Shown in pieces: positions 1-10,214 of a stretch of DNA of 64,000 nucleotides; position 1 is the first letter of the stretch; the number at the start of each line of letters is the position of its first letter. The DNA is from Kingdonia uniflora (Eukaryota > Streptophyta > Magnoliopsida > Ranunculales > Circaeasteraceae). The position numbers and the translations under genes are program-made. Under the pieces are notes generated by a model, which saw only the letters and a list, made by a program, of their open reading frames with translations, was not told the DNA's origin and searched no databases. The stretch is from the NCBI GenBank assembly GCA_014058105.1, contig JACGCM010000786.1:186001-250000 (forward strand). Reading direction: 5' to 3'.

Positions 1-1607
1 AGAGCTTCATGGGGGAGAGGTTGATCAAGTTGGGTGTAACTGTAACCCTACTAGGTAGAGAATCTTGATCTTGGGTTTCTCTTACTTGTATTACAAAACT
101 CTCCCTTTTAGGCCTGCACAACATTCTCACTCTCACTCTCCCTCTCCCTCTCCAGGAAATGAATTGTTAGCTTGTGTGTATATGTTGATTCTCATGTGCT
201 CAAATCATTAGAAGGGGTTTCACTTATTCTCTTCATTTATGTGCTTAGTTTATAATTGGGATGCTTGCTTGTCTACTTGCTTTGGGTAAGTAGGGTGCAT
301 TGTTCGATATTTGGCCAATGGTGGTGGGTTTTCGTACTCATGTCTGGGGACCTATCTGATGTGTAAGACACTAATGAAAAGGTCTAGATGATAAACTTGA
401 TTATAACACAAGGAATTTCATGAGTATGGAACTTATTAGTGCCTTTTGGTAATTAGTTTGCCAGTTCATAGCAATAGACTGTTTCTGTGTTGAGAGTTGA
501 GACTGAGAAAGGCTTCTTGTTGCTCAAATCCATCAGAAGACCTAATTGAGATAATGATCCATCTGGGTTTTGCACGGTGTTAAGGTAGATGATGAAAATG
601 TTCTGTACTTAATACCTTTATGTACTCTTGAAGTTTATGTGCTTCCTTAACTTTTATTAATAGTCATCCATTTTGATTTAGGACCATTTGGACTCATGGC
701 ACTCATAGGGTATAGACCTTGATTAAACAGTGTTATAGATTCGGGTCTATGCGTCCAAATTGTTACCCCCGGCACAACCCAGCCTGTTTCATCTGCCCTA
801 AACGAAAACCAACCAACGTCTGAGAACATGGTTTGACCCTTCCTTCAAAAGGAAATAGTAGATAAACTATACTAAAACCAATTGATTGAAAATCAAACCA
901 ACCATACCGAATAAAATCCAACCCAATTAACCTTGACCTAACATTTTTATTTAATATATAGATTGCAAACAAGGGGGATTTAATAATGGTCGGCTGAATT
1001 GAATAGAGTTATGGCCAATGCTGCAATGCATGAAACCAGTTAAAACATGTAACACTCTTCACATGTAACCATGTGACCCTCTTCACCACTCACCGCGATT
1101 CAAATATACTAATCCTCAACAAACTTCCCCTAGTTTAGCCATCAACCATTTCAGCTTATAGCTTATTAACTTGTTTATTGGCTGATTGTAGTCGTTGGCA
1201 TTTTCTTTACCGGCATCAAAACTAACTCGGCTAGCAACTTAGTTTCAATAAGCGCGAGGAGTGTATGTGTTAATTTTGCTACATCTAGCTATACTGATTT
1301 GCCTTGTGATCTATGTCACCGTATGCATGATGATCATCACCTCGAAGTTTCATTGTCTAAGTAATAAAATAAAAAGGGAATCGAGTTTCTCCCGAATATA
1401 CGCTTTTCATTGTTCTTGTTATCACTTTTATATTTAGTGAGGTCCCATATTATGAATCTGAGGCAGAAATAATGGAGAGTTTCCGTGGAATGTTACGCGC
1501 CAAGCCAAGCCAAACCAAGCTAAGCTAAACACTCCACTCTTACCTACTTCTAAATCACAACATATTATAAGTAGTGACACCACAATAGGTTCATAGAGAC
1601 GAAAAAT
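1..1607. other. Intergenic region, no gene supported
   Basis: No convincing coding exon is seen. Positions 3-68 read as an open 21-codon stretch ending in a stop and could be the tail of a last exon of a gene to the left, but nothing confirms it. About 840-960 has the A/C-rich composition common in degenerate plant retroelements. The final part is the presumed promoter and 5' leader of the small gene at 1608; no clear TATA box could be fixed. Confidence 0.4.
125..153. repeat. CT-rich microsatellite
   Basis: An imperfect run of CTCTCA and CTCTCC units. Such pyrimidine tracts are common in plant leaders and UTRs; no function is inferred. Confidence 0.7.
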
Positions 1608-1967
1608 ATGGATTTGAAAGACCAAGAGGAGCAACTCAACATTGAGAAAATGGGAGAAAGACGAAGAAGGAGAAGAAACATGAAGAGCAGCTCATGTTTA
1701 TCACCAATGTCGATGTTGGAGAGATTCCGTGAAGCTGTTTTTCGTTTAATCATGATAACAGCCCTTTCCAAGTCAGCACGTGATAATCAGTCTGAAAATG
1801 CACAACGTGCTTATTACCCTCCAGACCAACACCACAACGATGCTGTTGCTGATTGTATAGAGTTCATCAAGAAGTCGGCCTTGACTGAAGAAGGAAATTG
1901 TGATTCTAGTAGTTGTGTAGATGGTAGTAACGAGGTGAATATCTTGCCCGCTTTGCCAGTAATGTGA
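1608..1967 (+). CDS. Small plant-specific conserved protein (josephin-like-protein annotated family)
   Basis: A single-exon ORF of 119 residues. After a basic, arginine-rich N terminus (residues about 18-26) comes a hydrophobic amphipathic segment (MLERFREAVFRLIMITALSK, about 36-55), then the signature AYYPPDQHH followed by ADCIEFIKKSA, and a short serine-rich tail ending in LPVM. This arrangement matches, from memory, a family of short land-plant proteins often auto-annotated as josephin-like; no josephin catalytic domain is present. The biochemical role is unknown. The start is the first methionine in frame, close to the hydrophobic and YYPP motifs found throughout the family. It is an isolated gene next to repeat-rich DNA. 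Real gene: fairly sure. Function: not known. Confidence 0.65.
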   Translation: MDLKDQEEQLNIEKMGERRRRRRNMKSSSCLSPMSMLERFREAVFRLIMITALSKSARDNQSENAQRAYYPPDQHHNDAVADCIEFIKKSALTEEGNCDSSSCVDGSNEVNILPALPVM

Positions 1968-2330
1968 TACAAGTATTTAGTCTTCTTTGAGATGCAATAT
2001 ATTACTGAGACAGTGTATCAAGTATTAGGCGATTTTTCATTTTCTCTAATTTCTATTTCTGGGTTTTATCTGTTTGTTAAGAGCTTGGTCTAGAGTTGAG
2101 TCTGTCAAATGTATCATCAGAAGTTTTATTATTACTGTTTGCAACACAAACTGATGTACCTTACTACTAAGAGGTTATATGTGGATGTTTTATCTACTTT
2201 GGGATCTTAGATGTTTCCAGCCAGCCCCATCTGCCATTCAATGTGATGATCTAGTTCGATTTTTTGTTAGCTAATTTATGTTCAGCGTTCTTGCAGCAAC
2301 CACTTTGCCATGAATTAATTGGGGTCAAGC
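1968..2330. other. Presumed 3' UTR and spacer
   Basis: AT-rich sequence with no ORF of note. It ends exactly where the block shared with 25279 begins (AGGCTAAAATCTTGAT). Confidence 0.4.
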
Positions 2331-2580
2331 AGGCTAAAATCTTGATATTCTGTAAACAGAAGTCCCACCGAACGAACTGTCATCATATTCAGGTCATAGT
2401 GTGGCAACATCTTTGAAAGTTTGTATTTACTTGGTGTAAAACGTAAATTTAAAGACAGTTGCTGCCGTTGCTAATCTGTATGTGTAAACAAGAAGGACAA
2501 AACCATGATGAGAAACCCTATCAATGACCATTTGGAGTAAATTGAATCAAATCCATTTTTATGGCCAAAAAGAAAACATC
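2331..2580. repeat. Left flank of satellite array A, duplicated at 25279-25545
   Basis: A unique-looking block of about 250 bp that recurs with high similarity at 25279-25545, with small indels such as an extra 40 bp or so in the second copy (about 25391-25431). In both places it starts abruptly with AGGCTAAAATCTTGAT and leads directly into a 77-bp satellite array. It contains no recognisable coding sequence. Confidence 0.8.
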
Positions 2581-3663
2581 GAAAAAAGCAAATCATTCGG
2601 CTAATTGGTATGTTTCGGATAGTTTTTTTTTATTTGGTTTAGCTATTAATTCATAAAAGGCAAATTATTTGGGGGAAAATCCTTTAATTCAAACCATCCG
2701 AATGATTTGGTCTATTAATGTAAACATGCCAATTGATTTGGCATTTCCGGGAAAAACCATTTTTTAAAACAAGCCGAATAATTCGCTTTTCAGAGGAAAA
2801 AATGCCAAATTATTTGGCACTTCCAACAAAAATCATTTAATTCAAACTAGCCGAATGATATGGCATATCCGGGAAAAATTAATTTTATTCAAATTTGCTG
2901 AATAATTTGGTTTTTTAATGGAAATATGCCAAATGATTTGGCATTTCCGGAAAAATCCATTTAATTAAAAATAGCCGAATGATTTGACTTTTAAAAATGG
3001 CAAGCCAAATGAGAGGGCATTTCCGACAAAATTAATTTTATTCAAACTTGCCGAATAGCCGAATGATTTTGCTTTTCAAAGAAACACGCCAAATGATATG
3101 ACATTCCCGAGAAAATCCATTTTATTCAAATTTGCCGAATTATTTAGCTTTTTAATCTAAATATGCTAAATGATATGGCATATCCGGAAAAATTAATTTT
3201 ATTCTAATTTGCCGAATAATTTGGCTTTTTAATCGAAATATGCCAAATGATTTTGCATTTCCGAAAAAATCCATTTGATTCAAAATGGCCGAATGATTTG
3301 GCTTTTAAAAAAAGAAAGCCAAATGATATGGCATTTCGGGGAAAATTCATTTTATTCAAACATGCCGAATAATTTGGCCTTTTAATCGAAATATGCCAAA
3401 TTATTTGACATTTCCGGATAATTCCAGTTTATTGAAACATGCCGAATAATTTGACCTTTTAATCTAAATATGCCAAATTATTTGGCATTTCCGTATAATT
3501 CCATTTTATTAAAACTTGCCTAATAATTTGGCTTTTTAATCTAAATATACCAAATGATTTGGTGTTTTCGAGAAAATCCATTTTATTTAAACTTACCGAA
3601 TAATTTGAACTTTAATTTAAACACGCCAAATGATGTGGCATTTCATGGAAAATTCATTTTATT
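2581..3663. repeat. 77-bp palindromic satellite, array A (about 14 monomers)
   Basis: Degenerate tandem monomers of about 77 bp. Each carries three short palindromes: GCCGAATAATTTGGC, GCCAAATGATTTGGC and TTTCCGGGAAA, separated by AT-rich spacers. The copies are diverged and the edges are blurred. It resembles arrays B (25546-27726) and C (32590-34265). It is non-coding; the ORFs that cross it are chance. Confidence 0.9.
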
Positions 3664-3792
3664 GAAAATTGTTGATCCAAAAGTTCTTGGTTCTTCCAAA
3701 TATCTTGTTTGCATGCAATCTAGAATGACCTTAACAACTTGTTGTTGATCCATCTCTAGCAAATATCCCGTAACTTCTTTGAGAGAATCAAA
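3664..3792 (-). pseudogene. UPF0496 (DUF677, AT14A-like) gene fragment
   Basis: On the minus strand, reading from 3792, the sequence gives FDSLKEVTGYLLEMDQQQ then VVKVILDC. After a frame slip near 3713 it continues with QDIWKNQEL-like residues up to the satellite edge. This is the central block of the plant UPF0496/DUF677 family (AT14A-like membrane-associated proteins), recognised from memory. The N-terminal and C-terminal parts are missing, and the array begins where the coding homology stops. A dead fragment, paralogous to 27727-27931. Confidence 0.7.
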
Positions 3793-4051
3793 AGAGAAAA
3801 AAACAAGATTAGAGAGTAATGTAAATGAGATTTAGGTTGCACGTTTGGGAAAGAGAGGTGCAAAGAGTGAAGGAAAATACAATGTGTCTGTTAGTGATGA
3901 GGAGTGTGAGCTGGTAAAAGATGAAACCCCTTCTGCAAGTTTCTTATTTATTTTTTAGATTACGAAACAGAGCACAACAGGTGGATACGAAAGTGTAAGA
4001 GTAGCCGTTGTAGGAGAAAGGATTAGATTTGAGAACATGTTCACGCGATTG
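3793..4051. other. Spacer with the second shared block
   Basis: Positions about 3820-3882 match about 28002-28066, the sequence just upstream of the UPF0496 start codon in the other copy. This shows that both arrays sit in related duplicated segments. The remainder is unassigned. Confidence 0.6.
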
Positions 4052-4262
4052 AGCAACAATTTATACGAGAACTAAGGGAGCAGCTCGATGATAGATTTCC
4101 TACGGGATTTCTTTACGAAGATCTGATAGAGGCAACCAACAACTTTAGTACATACGGCTTTAAGTTGCCTTGGTGAGGACCCTTATAAAAGGCCGGGTGA
4201 TATGCGACAGGCGGTCGACATGCTCGAAGCCGCAAATCTAGATGAAAAGGTAGAAGATAAGC
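4052..4262 (+). pseudogene. Receptor-like kinase remnant (internal kinase domain deleted)
   Basis: One frame reads FLYEDLIEATNNFS, the usual entry into a receptor-kinase domain, and stops after about 15 more residues. A few bases later another frame reads RPGDMRQAVDMLEA, the end of a plant receptor kinase (subdomain XI). The whole catalytic core between them is missing. The tail is very similar to the one split at 11185 and 11769, so the two pseudogenes are probably paralogues of a G-type-lectin or SD2-like kinase. Confidence 0.65.
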
Positions 4263-4329
4263 TTGGTGGTAATTCACAAGCTGTGATTGGCATTGCCAAG
4301 TCTGCTGCAGTTCTGGTTTATCGTCATAT

Positions 4330-4830
4330 CAGCTATTGTTTTTGTTACAAGAAATATGTCAACGACCTTCAGAACAAAGTGCAAGACAATTTTGCTAAGG
4401 CTGCAAAATGATGTTAAAGGAAAAATCGATTTGGCTCGAGATGCTGGAGATGTGATCCATAAAGTTGTTGAACACTGGTTGGAGAAGGTGGACGAAGTTC
4501 GGGACAAAGTGGTGGAATTGGATCGTCAAGCTGGAGAGATCAAAAGCTGTTTCAAAGGGTAGGGTTCTGCTCGTTATCGCCTTGGCAAAGAATCAAAGAA
4601 GAAAATCATCATGTTGACGAGCTCCTTATTGAGGAGAGAAGCTTCAGTAGTGTATCAAATCCTCACCTGTCTCACCAAGAGTAGCAGAACATTTTGATGC
4701 TTTTGCATCAAGAGAAGCCACCAAGAAGGAAGTCATTAAAGCACTGAAAGATAATAATAGCAAATTGGATAAATTATCTGTGAGCAGCCAGGTACTCTTT
4801 AAGGGAAATGCTATGAGAGTGGAACCCAAG
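4330..4830 (+). pseudogene. CC-type NLR N-terminal remnant (RPS2-like coiled coil)
   Basis: The frame from about 4350 to 4562 reads a coiled-coil stretch with LQNDVKGKIDLARDAGDVI and VEHWLEKVDEV, then CFKG, a stop, and ARYRLGKESKKK. This is the pattern of RPS2-class CNL N termini. A second frame (about 4678-4845) adds FDAFASREATKKEVIKALKD, the segment just before the P-loop. Homology ends at the P-loop position and no NB-ARC domain follows. Stops and frame changes make it a pseudogene. Confidence 0.7.
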
Positions 4831-4859
4831 AAGGGTAAAACGGGTTAGAACCGGTCTTA

Positions 4860-7184
4860 TGTATTGGTGTCTGAATACAAACCAACTGATGTTCGAAATG
4901 AGATTAGACAACTGGAGATCCAAGAAAACAGTGTATTCTTCCAACAACAGTTTGTCGTAACTTTCTTTTCTGCTATTCTCTTAATTTTGATGGTATTCTT
5001 CTTTGATGTTTATGTTATTATAGACTTACTGGATATTATTTTACTCCCAAGTTCCCGGCTTTACTTCATGTTCTAATTCGAAGTTGTTAATCTAACCATA
5101 TGGCTTCTACAATGTATTACGTAAATTTGCTAAAGAGACTCGCAAAGCACTAAAGGAAATGGAAGCAATTTTCAAATCAGATGCCAAGCTCATAAAAGCC
5201 ACTCTTAAGTTTAATGGTTTGGTTGCGGTGATGGAACTGGACAACTGAAGAGAATTTAAATAGTCCCTGGGTTGGATCTTTAATCTTCGTCAAGATAGGC
5301 GGTATGCAGTTAAACCACTCCTTCGTGCCAATTTACACTCTAGTTGCTGTTTTAGCGCATGCCGAATAATCCAATCTCCGCATAAGCATCTGGACTTGAT
5401 AATCACTGCAGCTTTCGAGCTGGAGACCGTGAAAATATTATGCCGGCCATGCATTGCTTCTATTAGAGCTGAGACAAAATTTTCCCACATTAACCACTTA
5501 GAGAATGAGTAAGATGTTAAATCCGAATCAAAACCAAAGCACAAGTGCGAGCTATAACAAATAATTTAGGATTTTTTATTTCTTGTTTAATTTGGATGCT
5601 GTCGTGACTTGCGAGTAATTTTGGTTAAGTTTTTGGTGATTTTTTTCTTCCAAATAGAGCTAAATTATGATGCATGTTGTTATAGTAACTGTTAGTTCCT
5701 ACATTTTGTATTTGTAGTTGCTAGAAGTTACACAGTAAGTAGGAGTTTAGTCGATTTGTTTACTAGAGACACATTATATAATGTAATGAAATCCTCATCT
5801 CTCTCTATGTAGTATTGAAGCCGAAGTCTTAAATTAGAAATGTATTAGAATCGGCGAACATTTTGATTTTTTTGAACAAATGTAGAAACTAGACCTAAGA
5901 TGTGGGTGCCAGTAGATTATTTACTCATTTTAGTGCAAGCAAGATGGGGGTTGATGAGAGTATTCCAGTTGATCGCCCAAATGCCCATTTCTGCCCTTCT
6001 CCATGCCTGCTCTTAATCCATCCTTTCTTGTAAGTATTTTAACAACATATTCTAGCTTTTTTTTGGAGCCTTCCACTTGGACCAAATAGTTTTTTCTTTA
6101 GAGATCATGTTTAGGGAAGACATGCTAAATAGTCTAGCTTTTCTGAAGCTTTCAACTTAGACCAAAGAGTTCCTTCTAAAAGGATTACATTTTTTCTTGC
6201 TTTATATAATGGTTGCGCTTACACAGTTTGTTATTAGCCAGAATTGAGGATCTCCTAACCCCAACCCCCTTTATCTTTTTTCTTTCGTTATTTAGAGATA
6301 GCCCTGTACGATCTCAGTATTCAGCTTGTAACTCCCGTTTTTGTAACTTTCCACGTTTATGATGTACTCGTGCATTCTTCCGTCTGCAAAGATTTACTCT
6401 AAAAGTCTCTGTAAGGCGAAGCAATGTTTTGTGTCATAATGTCAAATTTTGTGGTGTATGCAATACGGCCTGCTTTCAATGGGCTGAAGGTATTGGGCAT
6501 TGTGGAAGAATTTATCCTTATGAAACGTGGGATATAGGCTAGTTATTGTAACAGTTAACTTGGAAAGATATGGCTTCGGTAAGTTACAACCCCTCCGAGG
6601 TCGATCGCCATTAGACTTGGTCTGTATTTTGTCTCATCTGTAATCTGTAGTACGATTGAAATCTCGTTATGTGGATTGATCTATCGCTGTCAAGGTTGAT
6701 TTCTGTGGCTTCAGTCTGTCGGTTATCATCCGTTCGAGGTCAATATACCCATTTACCTTTTCGGTCATATCTTCTAAGGTCGTAGGTTTGTTTAGAACAT
6801 ACATTCAAACAGTTTTTTTTTCAAACGTTTACTATAAATAACAATTTTTTAAAATTTTGAAAACCCACACAAATTTTCAAACTTCATCAAAACTCAAATC
6901 ACTAACCCTTCAATGTCTGAGTATGAATCAGAAATAACGTTCAATCCCTCTCTCACCACGATACTGTGCAACCAACGTCTAGACTCTGAAATAGTGTTCA
7001 ATCCGCAGTCTTCTCTCACTTTTTGCGATGATCACTTTTGTCAAATCTCTCATGTGACTCACTGCAAGTTTTTTTCTTTTCTCTCCCGATGTTCTTTCGT
7101 TTTTCAGGGTTTGATAAAAGTTTGAATGAGGATGACGAACTATTATTTATACTTTCTCTCTCTAACTGTTTTCTCTCTGAAAAT
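4860..7184. other. Unassigned region
   Basis: No recognised gene. A frame at about 5096-5250 (FYNVLRKFAKETRKALKEME) is protein-like but unidentified. A 70-codon ORF at 6913-7125 begins about 75 bp after a TATA-like CTATAAATA (6829-6837) and repeats a phrase (SEITFNPSLTT and SEIVFNPQSSLT). It may be a small gene or part of a mobile element; support is weak. Confidence 0.3.
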
Positions 7185-7665
7185 AACTCAAGAAAACTCT
7201 GAAAAACTGATGATCAAAAATAAAAATGAAGTTGATTTATATAGAGCATAGGTAACTCTTCACCAAAGGTCATACCTCAAGTCAGTGCCTCTTCACCAAG
7301 AGTCACACCTTAAGGTGCATCTGTTGGAGATAACCCAACTCACACCTCAAACCCAAAAAAGTGACTAAGTGTTCCAAGGAATCCCCATAAGCCAATGCCC
7401 AATCATAGACTTATAATAATAAGCGGGTTCCTAGGTCGAGCAAGCCCATGGGTATCCCATGCACCCAAGCTAGTTTACACACATGGGTCGCACATGTCGC
7501 ATATGCGTGTGTGACCCACCAACTCTTACATACATCACAACAAGTTAAGTGTTAAACTTACTTATATAGTAAAGTTGAGCTTCCCTTATATCCAATGTGG
7601 GACTAAACACTTAGTTTTACCATTCAAACCAAAAAGAAAACCAAAGCCTCATTTGTATTTTCCAA
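7185..7665. mobile_element. LTR-like dispersed repeat, copy 1
   Basis: A segment of about 480 bp repeated in the same orientation at 16400-16890 with roughly 85-90 percent identity by eye. It contains a TATA-like stretch (TTTATATAGAGCAT), TTGGAGA.AACCCAACTCACA, and ATCCAATGTGGGACTAAACAC near its right end; the last is typical of plant LTRs. No terminal TG..CA pair with a target duplication could be fixed. Confidence 0.6.
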
Positions 7666-8274
7666 TAAAGAGTACTTGCCTGATTTAGGTTCAGGAGAAG
7701 AAAGAGGAAGAACAACGCAGTCACGCTCTAACCTAAAATAATAATGCACTCCATCATCTCCTTATGAATTTCTGATGCAGTTCTTACAGATCTTACAGTG
7801 GGTTTAATACCATGAATGATGGGGGCGATACAAGGGTTTGTGGCACCCAATGTGTAGGTGAATAGGAGGTCTATACTAACTGATTTTAGGAGCTATTTCC
7901 AAAGCCAAATCTGTTGGGAAAAGAGGGGTTTAGTTGTTGTATTTTGGGAGCAGAGGGGCTTGATCTTCGAGAAAAATTGAAAAAAAGAAATGAGATGAAC
8001 TTAAGAATCATGGGAATTACAAGGGTTTGTACAACCTTGGTTTTTGAAGCAAAAAGATGGAGTATATATGTAACTGATCCAGGAGGAGTGATTATGGGGG
8101 AAGGGAAGAGAATAAGGGAGGATAGATTCATGGGTAGTTTGGGTTGTTCTAATTTGAAAACAAGGGATTATGATCCCATGCTATAGGGACCAATATAATA
8201 ACTACAACGGCAATAACTACAAGCATATAATGATGTATCCAATAGGGGAAAATGCGGGGTACTACAAGAAAATA
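7666..8274. other. Unassigned region
   Basis: A 90-codon ORF lies at 7914-8186 on the + strand. It matches no family I recognise and has no supporting splice or promoter context. Probably the interior of a decayed retroelement. Confidence 0.3.
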
Positions 8275-8512
8275 TGTAACACCCCGGCTGAGCGGGTATT
8301 GGAAGGCGCCTAGCTCATTAGCGGTGATGGTAGCACCAATGGTTTAGTCCCACATTGCTTAAGATCCTATCAGGTGTATGTTCATTAAGTTAATATTTTA
8401 CTCTACATGTCACCGAGGTTATTTCTCGGGAATATAAATCTCACACTCTTGGAGATCCGCAGTGGTTAAGTGGGGACAATATCGGTGGTGCCCATAGAGT
8501 GGTGTCGTGACA
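8275..8512. mobile_element. Short LTR, copy of the solo LTR at 46803-47039 in opposite orientation
   Basis: It begins TGTAACACCCCGGCTGAGCG and ends GTGACA, with the TG..CA ends of an LTR, 238 bp. The reverse complement of 46803-47039 aligns along its length. No 5-bp target duplication is preserved here (AAATA on the left, GAGTT on the right), so this copy is older or rearranged. Confidence 0.75.
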
Positions 8513-8616
8513 GAGTTTTTATAAAAAGAAATTATTAGGCTAACAAGTTAAATCATCAACCAATAGGAGAGAGGGTTGTGATAACCCTCCGTTGAGGAGG
8601 GTTGGCAAATCCGAAC

Positions 8617-9125
8617 TCAGGGCCGGCCCTGGCTATAGGCGCAAGAGGCGGCTGCCAAGGGCCTCCGATTTTTAATGTAAATTTGGGGCCTCCAATTTGT
8701 AAAGTAGTAGGTAAAAAAAGGCTTATAAAAAGACACAAATTGAAGATGCCTTGTTCGTTATAAGTGATTAATACCTTCAAAAGGTCAAAGGTTCAAGTCC
8801 TCACCTTCTTTACAAGAATATATTACTACCAATTTTTTTCCCTGCGCCTACAAGCGACTCTGAGATCAAAGCAAAGATGACTTGCGTATGGAGAAAGCGT
8901 TACGGAAGCTTAGAAAGTAGATAAAACTGCTATAAGACAAATCCACTACCGGTTGCTTGGTGCGCATCAGGTTGGGGACCAGCATCTTGAATATGCTCCC
9001 TAAAAAGCGAGTGATCTTCTTGTTATTAAGACCCTTTTTTAAACACCAGTAGGAGCTCTTATGTCATTCCAGGAGGCTCATTTTTGGACCTCGCCTAGGG
9101 CCCCCTATACCTCAGAGAACCGAGA
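8617..9125. mobile_element. hAT-like transposon remnant
   Basis: The left part contains AGGGCCGGCCCTGGCTATAG and GGCTGCCAAGGGCCTCC; the right part contains CTCGCCTAGGGCCCCCTATA. These G/C-rich terminal motifs are a common plant hAT-type pattern in otherwise AT-rich DNA. No transposase ORF and no clear 8-bp duplication were found. Confidence 0.4.
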
Positions 9126-9232
9126 AATTTTTTTGATCTCTCTAAAGAAATAATATATTGATATATTCTAATCAAAGTTTGCCATGTGGCAGGTGAGAGA
9201 AAGTCTTAAGAAACTAAGTTAACTCTAACTTA

Positions 9233-9651
9233 GAGCATCTCCAGCAGGGTTTAGGTTTGGTCAACTCAAATCCAAACCCAAACCCAAACTTGTGGCCTCC
9301 CTGCAACGACAAAATGGTTTGGGTTGGGTGACTTGCACCGTCAGAGCCAAACTGAGTTTGAGGAGCTCAAACTCAAAAAAATGAGTTTGACGTACTTTTG
9401 ATTACCGCGCGGTGTTTTGATTACCGCCGCGTTTAAATATTTTTTATTGATGTGTGAGAGGTGATGAATAGTTGCGTAAACTATAGAATACCGCGCAAAC
9501 TAAAGATTACCGCCGCAGACTAAATGTAAATAAAATAAAAATACAACTCACACCCACTGCTGGAAGGGGTAGAGTTTGAATTGGGTTTTTTGAGGGCCAA
9601 CTTGTCAGAACCCACACCCAAACCCAAATTCCTTCTATAGTGTTGGAAGAC
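9233..9651. mobile_element. MITE with GAGCATCTCCAGCAG end
   Basis: The left end is TTA-GAGCATCTCCAGCAGG. The right end, read in reverse, is TTA-AGTCTTCCAACA, an imperfect inverted match. The interior has CAAACCCAAACC-type runs and two ATTACCGC motifs. TTA/TAA flanks suggest a 3-bp target duplication. It has no coding capacity. Confidence 0.6.
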
Positions 9652-9769
9652 TTAAATAAGCAATTTGGTTATCTTATTATACAGAGATAAGAGCATGGGG
9701 CAGCATGATAGCTAAATTAACGAGTCACGTAAACGTAAATTAAGAAAAACAAATATATGACATGAAGCT

Positions 9770-10165
9770 AGGGCTAAAAAAATGTTTTTTTTTTCATGGC
9801 GGGGATGAATGTCAGATTTTTTTATTTTTTTTTAAATACAAAAATGTGTTGTACTTTTTTCTCCCTCTCTCACTTTTCCCTTTTTTTCATCCTTTTTTCT
9901 CATATTTATCTTTTTTTCCTCTTTTTTCCTTTTCTTTTACACTTTTTTTTCCTTTTTTATTATCATTCTTCACCTTTTTTATATCTTCATTTTTATATTT
10001 TCATTTTATATTTTGTTTTTTTATTCTTTCTTTAATTTTCTTATTATTTCATTAAATCCTTCATTATTTACTTATTTTACAAAAAAAAAAATATTTTAAC
10101 ATTTTTTTTTTCATTAATCTATTATTATTTATTTATTTTTTATTTTTTATTTTATTATTAGATGA
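9770..10165. repeat. T-rich low-complexity tract
   Basis: Nearly 400 bp of T-rich sequence with C interruptions, giving long spurious Phe/Leu/Ser ORFs. Not coding. Confidence 0.85.
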
Positions 10166-10214
10166 TGCGGGAGTAACTAAAGAGCATATATTAAGACTCA
10201 AATAGAGTACATTA

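Noticed and set aside
8760..8815. tRNA-like stretch with GGTTCAAGTCC
   Set aside because: Resembles a T-arm, but no acceptor stem, anticodon arm or D-arm can be formed around it; it lies inside a transposon remnant.
9762..10055. ORFs of 79-97 codons rich in Phe and Leu
   Set aside because: They come from T-rich low-complexity DNA; no conserved motif.
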